A stretch of 64,000 nt of DNA from a virus, in the IMG/VR virus record IMGVR_UViG_3300044712_000998, positions 124,001 to 188,000 of that record, one strand, 5' to 3'. Of the stretch, positions 46,145 to 56,417 are shown piece by piece. The translations under genes and the position numbers were made by a program. The notes beneath the pieces are model-generated. The model worked only from the letters and a program-made list of their open reading frames with translations, was not told the origin of the DNA and made no database searches. Each line of letters starts with the position of its first letter. The first letter of the stretch is position 1.

Positions 46145-46570
46145 TCAGGCTTTGAGGTTGAGCTTGGAAAGAACTGCGCGAGCCCTGGCGTCGTAGACCT
46201 CGGTCGCCGTCTCGGCGGTCTTGGTCTTGGTCTCGTCGATCACGACACGGCCCATCTTCGTGGCCGTGACGTGTTGCGTCAACTGGGCGATCTTCTGGAT
46301 CGCCTGGCCATGATCGAGGAGCTGCGAAGCGAAGACATCGGCCTGCTTCTGGTTGCTCAGCAGACCGACCTCCAGCAGCTTGGCGGCTGCCACCTTGGCC
46401 TGCTGGCCAAGCTTGACCTTCTCGGCGGCCGTCTTGACCTCAGGCTTGGCCTGAGGCTGGGCGGCAGCCTTCTTGGTGAGGTTGTCGGCCGCGGCGGCCT
46501 GCTTCTCGAGGATGCTCGCGGCGCTTTCCAGAGCGGCGGCGGCTTCCTTGAGCTGCTTGTACTTGCTCAT
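46145..46570 (-). CDS. Coiled-coil head protein, 141 aa
   Basis: ATG with AAAGGAAT. Almost entirely Ala/Lys/Gln/Glu helix (EAAAALESAASILEKQAAAA), then a second helix with LLSNQKQADVFASQLLDHGQ. Likely an internal scaffold or minor head protein. Confidence 0.6.
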   Translation of the reverse strand: MSKYKQLKEAAAALESAASILEKQAAAADNLTKKAAAQPQAKPEVKTAAEKVKLGQQAKVAAAKLLEVGLLSNQKQADVFASQLLDHGQAIQKIAQLTQHVTATKMGRVVIDETKTKTAETATEVYDARARAVLSKLNLKA

Positions 46571-46595
46571 TGCTGGATTCCTTTGGTTCTATGGT

Positions 46596-47954
46596 TCAGC
46601 GCCGGACGGCCGCGACCTTGTTGAGGATCAGGGTGCGGGCGCGGGTGCCGTAGTCGACACCAGCGGCCTTCATCGCCTTGGCGACCTTCGCCATGGCGAT
46701 CTTGGCAGCCTCGGGAGCCGGCGCAGCCATCAGCTGGGCCAGGGAGGCGTCATCGAGGCCGAGCTCCTGCTGGACGGCGCCGAGAGCGGCCTGCTCATCC
46801 GGGTTGACGGGGGCCAGAGCGGCCATGTCGTCGACCGGAGCGGGAGGCAGGGCGCCAGCGGGCGGAGCAGCGGCAGCTGGGGGAGCGGCCTCGCCGCCTT
46901 CCTCCTTCTCGCCACCCTCTTCCTTCTCCTCGCCTTCCTCCTTCTCCTCGCCACCCTCTTCCTTCTCGCCGCTCTCCTCCTTCTCTTCCTTCTCCTGCGC
47001 GACCGGCTCACCCTCAGCCTTGGCCTCTTCCTTGACGTCGCCCTCGGCGCTCATGTCCTGAGCGAGCTTCATCGCGAAGGCGTAGCCCGCGTTGATCTCG
47101 GCCGGGTAGAACGAGGCCAGCTTGTTGATGTAGCGGGGATCATTCGGGCCGACATCGGCAGCGGCCAGCTTGGCCTCCATGAGCTGCTCTTCGGAGACCG
47201 GCTCACCAGCGGGGGCTCCGCCAGCAGCGGCAGCGGGGTCACCAGCGGGGGCGCCGCCGGTGGCCTGAGCGGCCTCGGCGAGCTCGGCCTCGGTGATGGC
47301 GCCAGCCTGGACGGCCTCCTGGATGATCTGCGCGGCTTCCTCGTCGCCGAGCTGGCCGGACTCGATCTGCTGGAGCAGGGAGTCAGCGGCGGAGCCCGCG
47401 AGCTCGTCATCCGGCACGGCCTCGGCCTGCTTGCGCAGCTTGGCATCCGGGTTCGAACGAGCCGCCTTGACCAGGAACTTGTCCAGCGGGGTCAGCAGGG
47501 CCTCGGCGGCCTTGTGGAGCTCGGCGGCCTGCTTGCGCATCGCGGCAGCCGCGGTCTTGAAGGAGCCGCTGTTGAAGCTGCCGCCCTCGGGGGTGTCGCC
47601 CAGGGTGGGGCCGTTGTCGGCCTCCTTCTTGGGCTCCAGCATGGCGCCTTCGGTGCCGCTCTGGCCGTCGGTGGCGACAGCCGTGGCACCCTCGGTCGAA
47701 GCCGAGACGGACTCGCCGGGCTTGTTGTCCTTGGCGCCCGTGTCGACCATGTTGTCGGCGTAGGTCTCCTTCTCGGCCTTCGCCATAGCGGCGGCCTGCT
47801 CGCCAGTGCTGGCGGGCGAGGTGCCGTCCTCGGCGTTGTCGAGCTTGGCGCTGATGCTGCCATCCTGGGCAGCCTTGGTGAGCTCGGCGGTCTTCTTCGC
47901 GCTGGCGCGCTTGATCAGACCATCGAGTTCGCTGAGGATGTTCTTACCGGCCAT
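46596..47954 (-). CDS. Acidic scaffold-like head protein, 452 aa
   Basis: The ATG with AGAGGAA is chosen; a longer in-frame start lacks a ribosome binding site. Helical Ala/Lys/Glu-rich sequence with a central very acidic run made of EEKEEGGEK-type repeats (residues about 325-355), then a Pro/Ala linker and a C-terminal helix with Arg/Lys. High charge, low complexity and position before the capsid gene are typical of scaffolding proteins. The repeat may vary in length between relatives. Confidence 0.6.
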   Translation of the reverse strand: MAGKNILSELDGLIKRASAKKTAELTKAAQDGSISAKLDNAEDGTSPASTGEQAAAMAKAEKETYADNMVDTGAKDNKPGESVSASTEGATAVATDGQSGTEGAMLEPKKEADNGPTLGDTPEGGSFNSGSFKTAAAAMRKQAAELHKAAEALLTPLDKFLVKAARSNPDAKLRKQAEAVPDDELAGSAADSLLQQIESGQLGDEEAAQIIQEAVQAGAITEAELAEAAQATGGAPAGDPAAAAGGAPAGEPVSEEQLMEAKLAAADVGPNDPRYINKLASFYPAEINAGYAFAMKLAQDMSAEGDVKEEAKAEGEPVAQEKEEKEESGEKEEGGEEKEEGEEKEEGGEKEEGGEAAPPAAAAPPAGALPPAPVDDMAALAPVNPDEQAALGAVQQELGLDDASLAQLMAAPAPEAAKIAMAKVAKAMKAAGVDYGTRARTLILNKVAAVRR

Positions 47955-48019
47955 GTCTGTGTTCCTCTGGAGTACGTGGTGGAAGTTACGGGTGCCGAAT
48001 GGACTCGTCAACCGTGATA

Positions 48020-49306
48020 CTAGAAGGTGACCGCCACGGTCCTCAGGACATCCTGACGACCGTAGTGGACGTGGGCGAAGGCGACTTTGTAGTGTCCGTA
48101 GAGCAGCGCGAAGCCCTGGGCCTCGGTGGGATCCATGATCGCCGCGGTCTTGCTAACCGGCTGCTGGATCGTGATCTGGATGACGCGGGCCTGGGTGGCG
48201 CCGGGGTCCATGGAGGTCTGGCGGCGGAGATCAGACACGGTGTCCGGGCTGATCTTCAGGGACTCCTGGGCGCCGGGTGGCTCCAGAGCGGCGACCTGGG
48301 TGTGATCGTCGAGAAGTGCGTCCAGACTGCCGAACTCGTTGGCAGCGGCCTCGCAGCCAGCCGGGTTCGGGTGGCCGATGACCTCGCCGAAGTCGCTGGG
48401 GCCGAGGAGCCAGCCGTTCGCGTTCAGGAACCCGATGAGCTGCTCGATGCCGTGAAGTTCAGCGATCTTCCTGAGCTCCTTGACGGAAGCCGTCGTCAGC
48501 TTCTTCGGAGCCGCTGCAGTCAGCTTGGCAGGGACCCGCTTCGCGAACGCAGCCAGCGCCTTCAGCGTGGCGAACTTCGGGTTCGCCCAGGAACCCATAC
48601 CGACGAGCTCGGCGAGTTCGTGGCCACCGATGACGCGACCGTGCGCCTCGGCTACCTTGCGCAGCGCGTATGCGATGCGATCCGCTGGCTTGAACACGAT
48701 GCTGATGTCGAAGTACTTCGGCTTCGGGTTCTTCATGTAGACCCGGCGGCCATCCGAGAGGATCTGGCCGAGCAGGTCTGTGATGTGGAAACAGTGGTCA
48801 GCCGCAGTTGGAGCCTGGTGCCCGCAGATGCTGCAGACATCGTAGTCCTGCATGGATCCCATGCTGACTGGGATGTCCTTGCCCTCGTGCAGGGCCTGAA
48901 TCTCGCGACGGCACTTATCGTTGTCGAGCCCGAGAAGCAGCTCGATGCGCGACATCAGATCGTGATGCCCGCTCTGAACGACATCCCCAACTGACTTGAA
49001 CGGATCATCGTTCTGATGGTTCTTGAAGACGTGCCCGATGTCGACGAAAGAACGATGTGCGGTTCTATTGTCTTCGCGGCTGAACCCGTCGCCATTGCGG
49101 TTCGGGCCGTACATCTCTTCGTCGCCAACGGCGAGGACGTGGATCACGGTCTTGTTGGGCGGCGCCTTGAAGTCCTTGAGGTACTTCGTGAAGACGCCGT
49201 GATTGGCGTGCTTGGTGAGCCCGACGTGATTTCCGTGCAGCGGAACCAGCGACGCCACGGGGGCATCGAAGTTGAACGACTGCGACGAGATCAGCTTGGG
49301 AATCAC
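48020..49306 (-). CDS. Putative prohead protease
   Basis: 428 aa, ATG. Residues about 55-140 (GDEEMYGPNRNGDGFSREDN, then GHVFKNHQNDDPFKSVGDVV) match the pattern around the catalytic His of prohead proteases (N-H-x-D-x-P then G-x-V), where FKNHQ would carry the His. A zinc-like group CSICGHQ and DHCFH follows. It sits beside scaffold and capsid genes, where a maturation protease is expected. The catalytic Ser is not assigned. Confidence 0.5.
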   Translation of the reverse strand: MIPKLISSQSFNFDAPVASLVPLHGNHVGLTKHANHGVFTKYLKDFKAPPNKTVIHVLAVGDEEMYGPNRNGDGFSREDNRTAHRSFVDIGHVFKNHQNDDPFKSVGDVVQSGHHDLMSRIELLLGLDNDKCRREIQALHEGKDIPVSMGSMQDYDVCSICGHQAPTAADHCFHITDLLGQILSDGRRVYMKNPKPKYFDISIVFKPADRIAYALRKVAEAHGRVIGGHELAELVGMGSWANPKFATLKALAAFAKRVPAKLTAAAPKKLTTASVKELRKIAELHGIEQLIGFLNANGWLLGPSDFGEVIGHPNPAGCEAAANEFGSLDALLDDHTQVAALEPPGAQESLKISPDTVSDLRRQTSMDPGATQARVIQITIQQPVSKTAAIMDPTEAQGFALLYGHYKVAFAHVHYGRQDVLRTVAVTF

Positions 49307-50484
49307 GGTTTCTGCTCTTCCGGTTTCGGAGCTGGTTGTGCGTCGAGCCCGGACCAGCGCAGCGCACCAGCGGTCACAGGGGCGACACCATGTGTAATCG
49401 CGAGCGGGAGAAGCCCGCGGCGCAGTACACCCGCAACACTACGACCAGGGCGTGTCGGCAGCGTACGGAACTGCCGCAGCGTGCCGCGCAGCTTTTCAGC
49501 CGCGTCAGCCTCACTGATAGCTGGGTCTCCCTTTGCTCGCATCTTCGGGTCGAAGCCCATGTCCTCGCGTGCGACGCGTTCGATGCGCGCCTTCGCGGTG
49601 GCATCGCCAGCTTTCGCTGCAGCGATGTCGTTCTGCAGGCCTTCTTCGAGAAGCCTGAGCGCGGTTTGATCGACGTGACGATTCGCGAAGAGACGTCCGA
49701 ACCGGCCGCCTCGCGTGGTATCAGCGACGGTGCGCTCGAGTTTGTCGATATCGTCTAGCGTCATCGAACCGGGGCCGGGCGTGGCCCGTGCACGATTCCA
49801 CAGGACTTCCTGAAGCCCAGTTGGAGCGGCTCCCTGACGATCGAACATCTGCGTGAATCGATCGGCGAGCTGCGCCTGGTTCGTGCCCTTCGGGAGGCCC
49901 TCGAAAATCCTATGCATACGGTCACGCAATTCGGCCCGCTCACGGTTTCCGCTCACGGTCGACCAGATCCCATCACCAGCACCGGTCGTTGGAGTCCGCT
50001 GTACATCCTCGCGCAGCTGATCGGCCATTCCGAGGGTACCGTGCAGGGAGTCCGCCGGGTTGCCTGGGGCATGCCGACGCAGTGCCCGCGGGCCTGTGGG
50101 CAGGAACTCGGAGATCCGACGCGAACCACGCGATGCGTTCAGAGCACCCAGTGCGAGCGACGCGGTAGCTGGGACCTGCGATACGGCCTCAGCACCGCGC
50201 TGGAGCACGCCTGGTTGGGTGTCAGGATTTTTGGACCTGAACTTATCACCGATCGCGTCCAGCATCCCGGTACGATGGGCCAGGTACCCGCCGCCACCAA
50301 GCGCCGCGAGTCCGCCGAGGGCCCAGAGCAGTCGGTTCCGCTTCGACTTCCGGACCTCGTCCTCAGTGGCTTCGTCCTGGAGCTCACGATCCGGATCGAT
50401 GACGACAGCCTCGGCCTCCTTGGCCAACAGGAGACACGCGACACGATCCGTGACGATTTCCGAGGCCTGCTTGGCGAAACTCAT
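49303..50484 (-). CDS. Internal virion-type protein with one membrane span, 393 aa
   Basis: ATG overlapping the upstream stop by 4 bp. Residues about 50-70 (LLWALGGLAALGGGGYLAHR) could cross a membrane. The rest is charged and helical with Arg/Ala-rich stretches. Comparable membrane-active internal proteins are ejected with DNA in some phages, but nothing here proves it. Confidence 0.6.
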   Translation of the reverse strand: MSFAKQASEIVTDRVACLLLAKEAEAVVIDPDRELQDEATEDEVRKSKRNRLLWALGGLAALGGGGYLAHRTGMLDAIGDKFRSKNPDTQPGVLQRGAEAVSQVPATASLALGALNASRGSRRISEFLPTGPRALRRHAPGNPADSLHGTLGMADQLREDVQRTPTTGAGDGIWSTVSGNRERAELRDRMHRIFEGLPKGTNQAQLADRFTQMFDRQGAAPTGLQEVLWNRARATPGPGSMTLDDIDKLERTVADTTRGGRFGRLFANRHVDQTALRLLEEGLQNDIAAAKAGDATAKARIERVAREDMGFDPKMRAKGDPAISEADAAEKLRGTLRQFRTLPTRPGRSVAGVLRRGLLPLAITHGVAPVTAGALRWSGLDAQPAPKPEEQKP

Positions 50485-51863
50485 GCCGACTGACCCTTGT
50501 TGCGCGCCCTGATCTGGAGATCCAGCGGGACGCCGCCCTTCGTGGCGAGGTGCTGCCGGATATAGCTGACGAGTTCAGCGCGACCGAAGTTCGGGTTCAC
50601 CGACATCGCGGCGTTGTAGGCCTCGATGACTTCCGGGAGCTCGTGACCACCGATGTAGTCATCCTTCATGAGCCCCTCGATCTGACCCCTGGCATCGATG
50701 TTGGCGACGTCCTGCCTGAAGCCTTGACCAACGGCATTATCGTAGCTCAGCTCAGGAGCCTCGGCTCCGGTCGGCTTGCCACCAGCCGCAATCATCATGT
50801 TGTCCGGGGACAGGATGTCCTGCGGGGCCGTTTCGAACTCCTTGCTGATGGCACCAGGATCGAACTTGATCGAGCCGCCTTCCACGAAGGCTCCTGGGGC
50901 GTACGACTGGGCTTCACCAGCGGTCTTGACCCCGAGGAGATCCAGCTCAGCGGCGCTGGAGCTGTTCTGCGCGGCATCCCGTGTCGCGACGAGCTCGCCG
51001 GCTTCCTTGATGATGGTGTCCGCGCGGACACAAAGTTCGACGATCGCAGCCTCCCGAGCCGAGACGAAGATCCGATCGGACGCCGTCTTGGTGAGGTCAG
51101 CCCGGGCCTCGCCGAACTTCTCCAGCCCGGCCGTGTTGTAGACCAGGTCGATGGTGTCTGAACTGACACCACTGGCGGCTGCGGCTTTCTCGATCCCGGC
51201 CCACTTCGGAGCATCGGTCCGGCGGAGCTCGTAGGCCAGCTTGGCCAGGACACCCTCGGCGGCCTCCCGGAGTTCCAGGATGGCTCGGCTGGCGTCCTGG
51301 AGGACGTGGGCGTCGCCGCTCAGCTTCCGGAACGGAGCCCAGACGTCCTGGTTCGGCTTGACCTGGGCCTGGGCCACTTTGGCCTGCTGGAGTCCCCAGC
51401 CTTCGCGGAGCGCGGCGGCGTGGTCGACCTTGGTCCCAGCGGTGCGGAAGTCCTGAACCGAGGCCTCCTTGGAGACCTCCTTCTGGATGTCGAGGGCATC
51501 GTTCCCCTCGAAGCGATCCTCGGCGCTCTGCGACGGGGTATCCTGGGAGCCATAGCGGTTCCCGGTCTCGACGTCGGCGTTCGTCGTGGGTTCCTCCTGA
51601 TGGACCTTCACGGCCTTAGGATCCACCAGCGGGAACGCGTTCTCGCGGTCCTCGGGCTTCGAGGACTGCAGGTGAGCGAGCTGCTTGGAGTTGTTGATGG
51701 CGTGAGCCACGATCTCGACCTCGTGGTCGTTGAGATCGGAGTCCTCGGCCACCTTGGCGAGAGCAGCGTTGCCATCGACACCGATGTTCATGAGCCCGAT
51801 GGTCTCCTCAGCGGCTTTGATGAGGCACTCATGACGGGCCTCACTCATCAGAGATTCAGGCAT
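50481..51863 (-). CDS. Helical head-region protein, 460 aa
   Basis: ATG (a second ATG five codons in is possible). Acidic, Ala-rich, helical (DHEVEIVAHAINNSKQLAHL, LREAAEGVLAKLAYELRRTD) with a C-terminal HLATKGGVPLDLQIRARNKG. Overlaps both neighbours. No family recognised; probably virion-associated from context. Confidence 0.6.
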   Translation of the reverse strand: MPESLMSEARHECLIKAAEETIGLMNIGVDGNAALAKVAEDSDLNDHEVEIVAHAINNSKQLAHLQSSKPEDRENAFPLVDPKAVKVHQEEPTTNADVETGNRYGSQDTPSQSAEDRFEGNDALDIQKEVSKEASVQDFRTAGTKVDHAAALREGWGLQQAKVAQAQVKPNQDVWAPFRKLSGDAHVLQDASRAILELREAAEGVLAKLAYELRRTDAPKWAGIEKAAAASGVSSDTIDLVYNTAGLEKFGEARADLTKTASDRIFVSAREAAIVELCVRADTIIKEAGELVATRDAAQNSSSAAELDLLGVKTAGEAQSYAPGAFVEGGSIKFDPGAISKEFETAPQDILSPDNMMIAAGGKPTGAEAPELSYDNAVGQGFRQDVANIDARGQIEGLMKDDYIGGHELPEVIEAYNAAMSVNPNFGRAELVSYIRQHLATKGGVPLDLQIRARNKGQSA

Positions 51864-52656
51864 TGGTTGCTACCTCGGGTATGGCGATGGCACGCGCTTC
51901 ACGCGCCGGCAGGTTCAAGTTACGGGTGTCGGTGGGGTCAGCAACAGACAGCGCTAAGCCGTCCAGGAACGAGACCACGTGTCCGGAGACCTCGGCGTCC
52001 GAGGAACCCGGCGCCTTGGCGTCGTCGACCTTGGCCAGGAACGCGGTGATCCAGTCGGGGAGATCCTGCCGGGTAGCCGCGGAGAACGCGACTTCGGCGA
52101 GCTGGGAGTGCAGGATGGTTTCCACCATGGTCCGGATCTGATTCCGGTCCAACTCTGTGGCGTTGCCGCGGCAGACCATCGTCTCGAACGCCTGTGGTCC
52201 CAGGATCCAGGCGACCCGCAGCATGATCCCGGAGCGATCCATGGCGTGGGTCCGGTACACGGGGCCCTGGAAGACGGAGGCCACAACCCAAGCCGGCTTC
52301 TTCAGATAAGGCCGAACCGCGAAGAACAGGTCATGGTAGGCCTGGACCACGGAGACCGCATCGACATCAGCGGACACCGACGCGATGCGCTCGTTGTCGG
52401 CACCAGCCAGCAACATGCCCTCCAGGAAGAACCTGGCGTGTGGCCTGGTGTGGAAGACATGATGTGCGGCGTGGAGATCCGGGAAGTCGTCCGGGGTGCC
52501 GCGATCCAGGGCACGCCGGAACATGTATGCACGGCGCGTTGCTTCGTCCTCGGAACGAAGTCGCGCCGTGGCCTGGGTATTGGAGAACTGCGAGAGATCG
52601 GCTACACGGGCCCAGCGCCAGTCCGGCCGATCTGGGGCCAGCAGCCTAGGAAGCAT
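51856..52656 (-). CDS. Hypothetical protein, 266 aa
   Basis: ATG. Mixed helical protein with many His and Trp in the middle (LHAAHHVFHTRPHARFFLEG), and hydrophobic helices (AVSVVQAYHDLFFAVRPYL). No metal-binding family is recognised despite the His-rich region. Stop overlaps the next gene. Confidence 0.6.
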   Translation of the reverse strand: MLPRLLAPDRPDWRWARVADLSQFSNTQATARLRSEDEATRRAYMFRRALDRGTPDDFPDLHAAHHVFHTRPHARFFLEGMLLAGADNERIASVSADVDAVSVVQAYHDLFFAVRPYLKKPAWVVASVFQGPVYRTHAMDRSGIMLRVAWILGPQAFETMVCRGNATELDRNQIRTMVETILHSQLAEVAFSAATRQDLPDWITAFLAKVDDAKAPGSSDAEVSGHVVSFLDGLALSVADPTDTRNLNLPAREARAIAIPEVATNA

Positions 52657-52669
52657 GTCCTACTCGGAC

Positions 52670-52864
52670 TTACTTCGCGGCAGCCAGCTTCTCGCAGGCG
52701 GCCTCGTAGAACTGCTTGAACTCGGTGTCGTTCAGGCCGAGGTCCTTGGCGCACTTCGCGAAGCCAACTTCGAAGGCCTGCTCGCGGTCGAACTGGTCGA
52801 CAGCGGCGAGCTTCTTCTGCTGGTCAGCGCTGAGCTTGATCTGCTTCGTCTGGGGAGCGGGCAT
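52670..52864 (-). CDS. Small helical protein, 64 aa
   Basis: ATG with AAGGACC. Lys/Ala/Glu-rich helix (LSADQQKKLAAVDQFDREQA), one Cys in each of two short helices. No family. Intergenic gap of 82 bp upstream. Confidence 0.65.
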   Translation of the reverse strand: MPAPQTKQIKLSADQQKKLAAVDQFDREQAFEVGFAKCAKDLGLNDTEFKQFYEAACEKLAAAK

Positions 52865-52946
52865 GGTAGGGGTCCTTCAGGATGGCTGCTTGACGTGGGT
52901 CAGGTTATCGGGTTCGAGCTGATTCGCTAGATAGGGGTCTGGCAGG

Positions 52947-54116
52947 TTACCGGAGCGAGCTACCGAGGGGCCAGGATTGCCTTATGCCTTCTCCGGTCCG
53001 CTGGAGCTTCCGAGCAGCCTGCAGAATCCTGAGTTTCATGGGTACCGGCCAAGGAGGTGCGGCCAAAGACTTAGCAGCCTTTCCCGTGGTCTCCACGGCC
53101 GCACCAACGTAGTCTGCGCCACCCTCTGCCAGGGCCTGCGCCAGATACGTCGGGGTAACCTTGGGCCCGCCATCAAACGGCAGGAAGCGCTTATTAACCA
53201 GCGGGGCCAGCCTGGTCAGGAGGTCCAGGGAGGCCGCCAGTTTCTTGGTCAACGCTGACGTCTTATTGCTGGCCGCCATGAGCCCGGTCTCGCTCTTCTC
53301 CTGCAACGGTGGTGCTGCCGGGTTCTTGCTGGCCGGCTGGTCGTTGCGGTACACGGGGTCCGTGCCGCCGCCGACCCCGGTGCTCAGCGCGGTCTTCCGG
53401 TTCAGGAACCAAGCCAGCTTGGCGGACTCCGTCTTGATGAGCGGCATGGAGTCATTGGATGCCCCGGACCCCGACGGCGTCACACTCGACAGATCGTTGA
53501 GGTTCTGCTGAGCGCTGCTGGGGGCTGTAGGTCCATTGCCGCCGATCTGCGGGGCGCCGGTGTTACCCACGTTCTTCGTCATCGAGGTCTGCTTCACCGA
53601 GCTGACGCCAGGAGACACCGTCGGCTTCGGCGCCGGAAGAGTTCCGACACCCGGAGCCGCGTTCAGCTTGCGCAACGACTCAGTCAGTGTCGAAGAGCCT
53701 GGGCCGCGCTGCTGTGGCAACGTACCCACGTTCCCCTTGGTCGGGGCCGGGCTTGCCGCCTTGGATACCGATGCACGGGGCTGATTCGCGATGACCCCGT
53801 TGACGTCAGCATTGGGCTGCAGGGACACCGGCATGGCGCCCATCACCGCCGACTTCTCGAACGTCAACCGGTTCGGGTAGAGTCGCTTACCTTCGCTGCC
53901 CGGAACGTACGGGACACCACCCAGAAGCCAGCGGGCCCAGCGCTTCGTTTTCACACCCTTCGGCAGCTTATCGTCGCCCTGAAGCTTCCCGAGATAGGCT
54001 AAGAAATACCGCCGTTTCTCTTCATCGGTCCAGTCCGGGTTCGACTGCTCGTAGTCAGCCCAAGTCTCGGCTGTCTTAATGACAGCACGCTGCAAGATCT
54101 TGGCCGTGTTCTTCAC
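52947..54116 (-). CDS. Hypothetical virion-region protein, 389 aa
   Basis: GTG start with GAGGGCTGA upstream. Residues 1-75 are basic and aromatic (WADYEQSNPDWTDEEKRRYF), residues 90-270 are Ser/Pro/Gly/Thr-rich and disordered, and the C-terminal 120 residues are helical (SALTKKLAASLDLLTRLAPL). Lies directly after the 765-aa gene. No family. Confidence 0.55.
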   Translation of the reverse strand: MKNTAKILQRAVIKTAETWADYEQSNPDWTDEEKRRYFLAYLGKLQGDDKLPKGVKTKRWARWLLGGVPYVPGSEGKRLYPNRLTFEKSAVMGAMPVSLQPNADVNGVIANQPRASVSKAASPAPTKGNVGTLPQQRGPGSSTLTESLRKLNAAPGVGTLPAPKPTVSPGVSSVKQTSMTKNVGNTGAPQIGGNGPTAPSSAQQNLNDLSSVTPSGSGASNDSMPLIKTESAKLAWFLNRKTALSTGVGGGTDPVYRNDQPASKNPAAPPLQEKSETGLMAASNKTSALTKKLAASLDLLTRLAPLVNKRFLPFDGGPKVTPTYLAQALAEGGADYVGAAVETTGKAAKSLAAPPWPVPMKLRILQAARKLQRTGEGIRQSWPLGSSLR

Positions 54117-54119
54117 AGC

Positions 54120-56417
54120 TCAGCCCTCCATGTTCGGGGCGGCCCCGAGACCGTAGTGTTCGGGGTCCCCAGCCAGGGTGCGCTTCTTGGCGAAGATCAC
54201 GATGTCGCCGAGCTGCTCGAAGACGGTGCGCAGGTTGTCCATGAACTCGCTGAGCTCGTCCTCGCCGTAGCGCTCCTCGAAGTCCTCGTAGTGCCAGTAG
54301 ATCAGGAACAGCATGCGGCCGATGCGATCCATGCCTGAGGTGATCGTGGGCAGGAAGCGATCCACGAGATCCGTCGGGTTGTGGGCCTTGATCAGGGAAC
54401 CCAACGCGGCGGCATCGAAGACTTCCTTCTCACCCGTCTTGGCGGCTTCGTCGACGATCCCGAAGGTGTCCTCGCCGCCATCATTGCCGCCCTCGCTGTC
54501 CGGGGCGCCGCCCGCGAACGGGCTGTAGTACCGGTAGAACTCGCGGTTGTCCTCGGGGGCCCGCTTGTTCGTGGTCGCGTAGGGCACCTGGGACTGGTGG
54601 TAGCTGTTCATGAAACCACCGAGATCGGTGTCCCTGATCTCAGGGAGATCCAGCATGGCAGCCGCGGCCTTGGTGGTCGGGCTCAGCTTGTAGTACTGAA
54701 CCGTTGGACCAGCCTCAGCGATGACGACGCGCGCATCGGTCTCCGACATCCCGAGCTTCTGCATCAGAACAGCCAGGGCGTCGCGCTCCGAAGCCACGGT
54801 CTCCAGGAGACCCGCGGTCTTCACGGTGAGATCGCGACCCGTCTTCCAAGTCTTCAACTCAGCCGCGACCTTGTCGAGGGCCTCGTAGACCGTGGAGTAG
54901 CAGCCGAAGTCGGACTCTTTGAGCTGGGCGTCCTTCCTGGGCTCACCGTACTTCTCGACTTCGCCCTCGTAGAGCTCGCTGGTCGAGACCAGCTTGAAGG
55001 TGTTCACCTTCAGAGCGTAGAAGTGCTTGTCGTTGACGATGACCTGCGTCTTGGAGAACCGAGGCGAGCGACCACCGGCCTCGGTGATGATGACTTCCTT
55101 GGTGAAGACCGTGGGATCGCGCTGACGGGTTCCCCGATCACACATCCCATCGATCGGCAGGTTGTTGTACTGATTCGGCTCCGGGTCGCCGTTGTTGCCG
55201 CGAGCGTAGCCACTGCTGATGCACGGAGCGCTGCTGCAGTTGTTCCCGGCGTCCATGTGGTGCCGATCATTCACGGTGGCCACCGTGATGCCATCGATCC
55301 CGGTGCGAACATCGGAGATGCAGAACGCTGCGGTAGCGTCGCCCTCGCAACCGATGAAGACGACGACTTCCTGCGGCTTGATGGCCGAGGCTTCCTTGGT
55401 GTTCTTCTTGAGCCAGTCGTTGAGCTCGTTGGCGCTGTACATCCGGGTCACGAAGACCTTGCGGCGATCGATGCTGCAGTACTTGTCGCCATCGTTGGGA
55501 CGGAAGACGAAGACCTCGTTTTCGCCATTGGCGATCGGGCAGACCAGGGCTGGGGCCACGGCACCGTCTGACCACAGGACATCGTAGAGGGCGCCCGTAG
55601 TCGGGTTCTCGAGCTCGCGCTCGACTTCCTTTCGGTACAGGATCGCCTTGGCGACCTCGGGACGATTGTCGATGACGGCAGTGCCGCCTTCGAGAACCGT
55701 GGTGCGCTGCTCGTCGGTGAGCTCGTCGACGCCTTCGTCGGTGACCGAGTTGATCAGGACAACGGCGTCCTCAGCGGCGACCTTCTCCTGCTGAACTGGG
55801 GCCCCAGCGAGATCCAGGTAGTTGTAGCCGAAGTCTTCGAAGGCGGCGCGGAACCGGGGGTTCCGGTCCATGGCAGCCTTGAAGAACGGGCCGGCGCCGA
55901 CAGCAGCGATCTCGTGGGTCAGATCGATCTTGCGGACCGCGGCCAGATCGGCGTTCTCGCCCATCATGGCGGAGCTCAGCTTCTGGAGCTGAGCGGATCC
56001 CAGCTTCAGCGAGGTGCCACCGCCACCGCCCGGGATGATCTTGAGCCGGCTGTAGTTCGGGACACGGGTGCCGCGCTCGGCGCGGGACCTGGTGTCCTTC
56101 TCGCCCAGGGAGAGCTGGCGACGGTTGATGACCGTGTTGACCCAGTCATCGGTCAGCGGCATGAAGATGTCTGACTTCACCGAGTACAGGCAGTCCAGGC
56201 CGCGAATCTCGCCGTTCAGGAAGAAGATCGGGGCGTAGTAGTAGTCCTCGTCGATCTCGAAGCCGAAGATGCCGACGGCACGCTGGCCATCGTTCTCCTG
56301 CTTGAGGAGCTGGAAGCCGACGAGGTAGTCCAGCAGCGCCTGGCTCTTGTCGCGGAGATGGCTGTAAGCCAGGTCCGAGAACGTCTTCTCCAGTGCGGTC
56401 TCATTGGGTGCAGGCAT
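54120..56417 (-). CDS. Large virion-region protein, 765 aa
   Basis: ATG 27 bp after the beta'-type gene. Globular, mixed alpha/beta, with N-terminal LDYLVGFQLLKQENDGQRAV and IFGFEIDEDYYYAPIFFLNG. The middle has several Cys and an acidic stretch, and the C-terminus has HYEDFEERYGEDELSEFMDN. Length and place in the head gene block would allow a portal or another large structural protein, but I see no diagnostic motif. Confidence 0.55.
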   Translation of the reverse strand: MPAPNETALEKTFSDLAYSHLRDKSQALLDYLVGFQLLKQENDGQRAVGIFGFEIDEDYYYAPIFFLNGEIRGLDCLYSVKSDIFMPLTDDWVNTVINRRQLSLGEKDTRSRAERGTRVPNYSRLKIIPGGGGGTSLKLGSAQLQKLSSAMMGENADLAAVRKIDLTHEIAAVGAGPFFKAAMDRNPRFRAAFEDFGYNYLDLAGAPVQQEKVAAEDAVVLINSVTDEGVDELTDEQRTTVLEGGTAVIDNRPEVAKAILYRKEVERELENPTTGALYDVLWSDGAVAPALVCPIANGENEVFVFRPNDGDKYCSIDRRKVFVTRMYSANELNDWLKKNTKEASAIKPQEVVVFIGCEGDATAAFCISDVRTGIDGITVATVNDRHHMDAGNNCSSAPCISSGYARGNNGDPEPNQYNNLPIDGMCDRGTRQRDPTVFTKEVIITEAGGRSPRFSKTQVIVNDKHFYALKVNTFKLVSTSELYEGEVEKYGEPRKDAQLKESDFGCYSTVYEALDKVAAELKTWKTGRDLTVKTAGLLETVASERDALAVLMQKLGMSETDARVVIAEAGPTVQYYKLSPTTKAAAAMLDLPEIRDTDLGGFMNSYHQSQVPYATTNKRAPEDNREFYRYYSPFAGGAPDSEGGNDGGEDTFGIVDEAAKTGEKEVFDAAALGSLIKAHNPTDLVDRFLPTITSGMDRIGRMLFLIYWHYEDFEERYGEDELSEFMDNLRTVFEQLGDIVIFAKKRTLAGDPEHYGLGAAPNMEG

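Noticed and set aside
15298-54116. Recurring Lys-Thr-Ala triplets as prohead protease sites
   Set aside because: Seen in many genes here, but Ala/Lys-rich helices make the triplet likely by chance.
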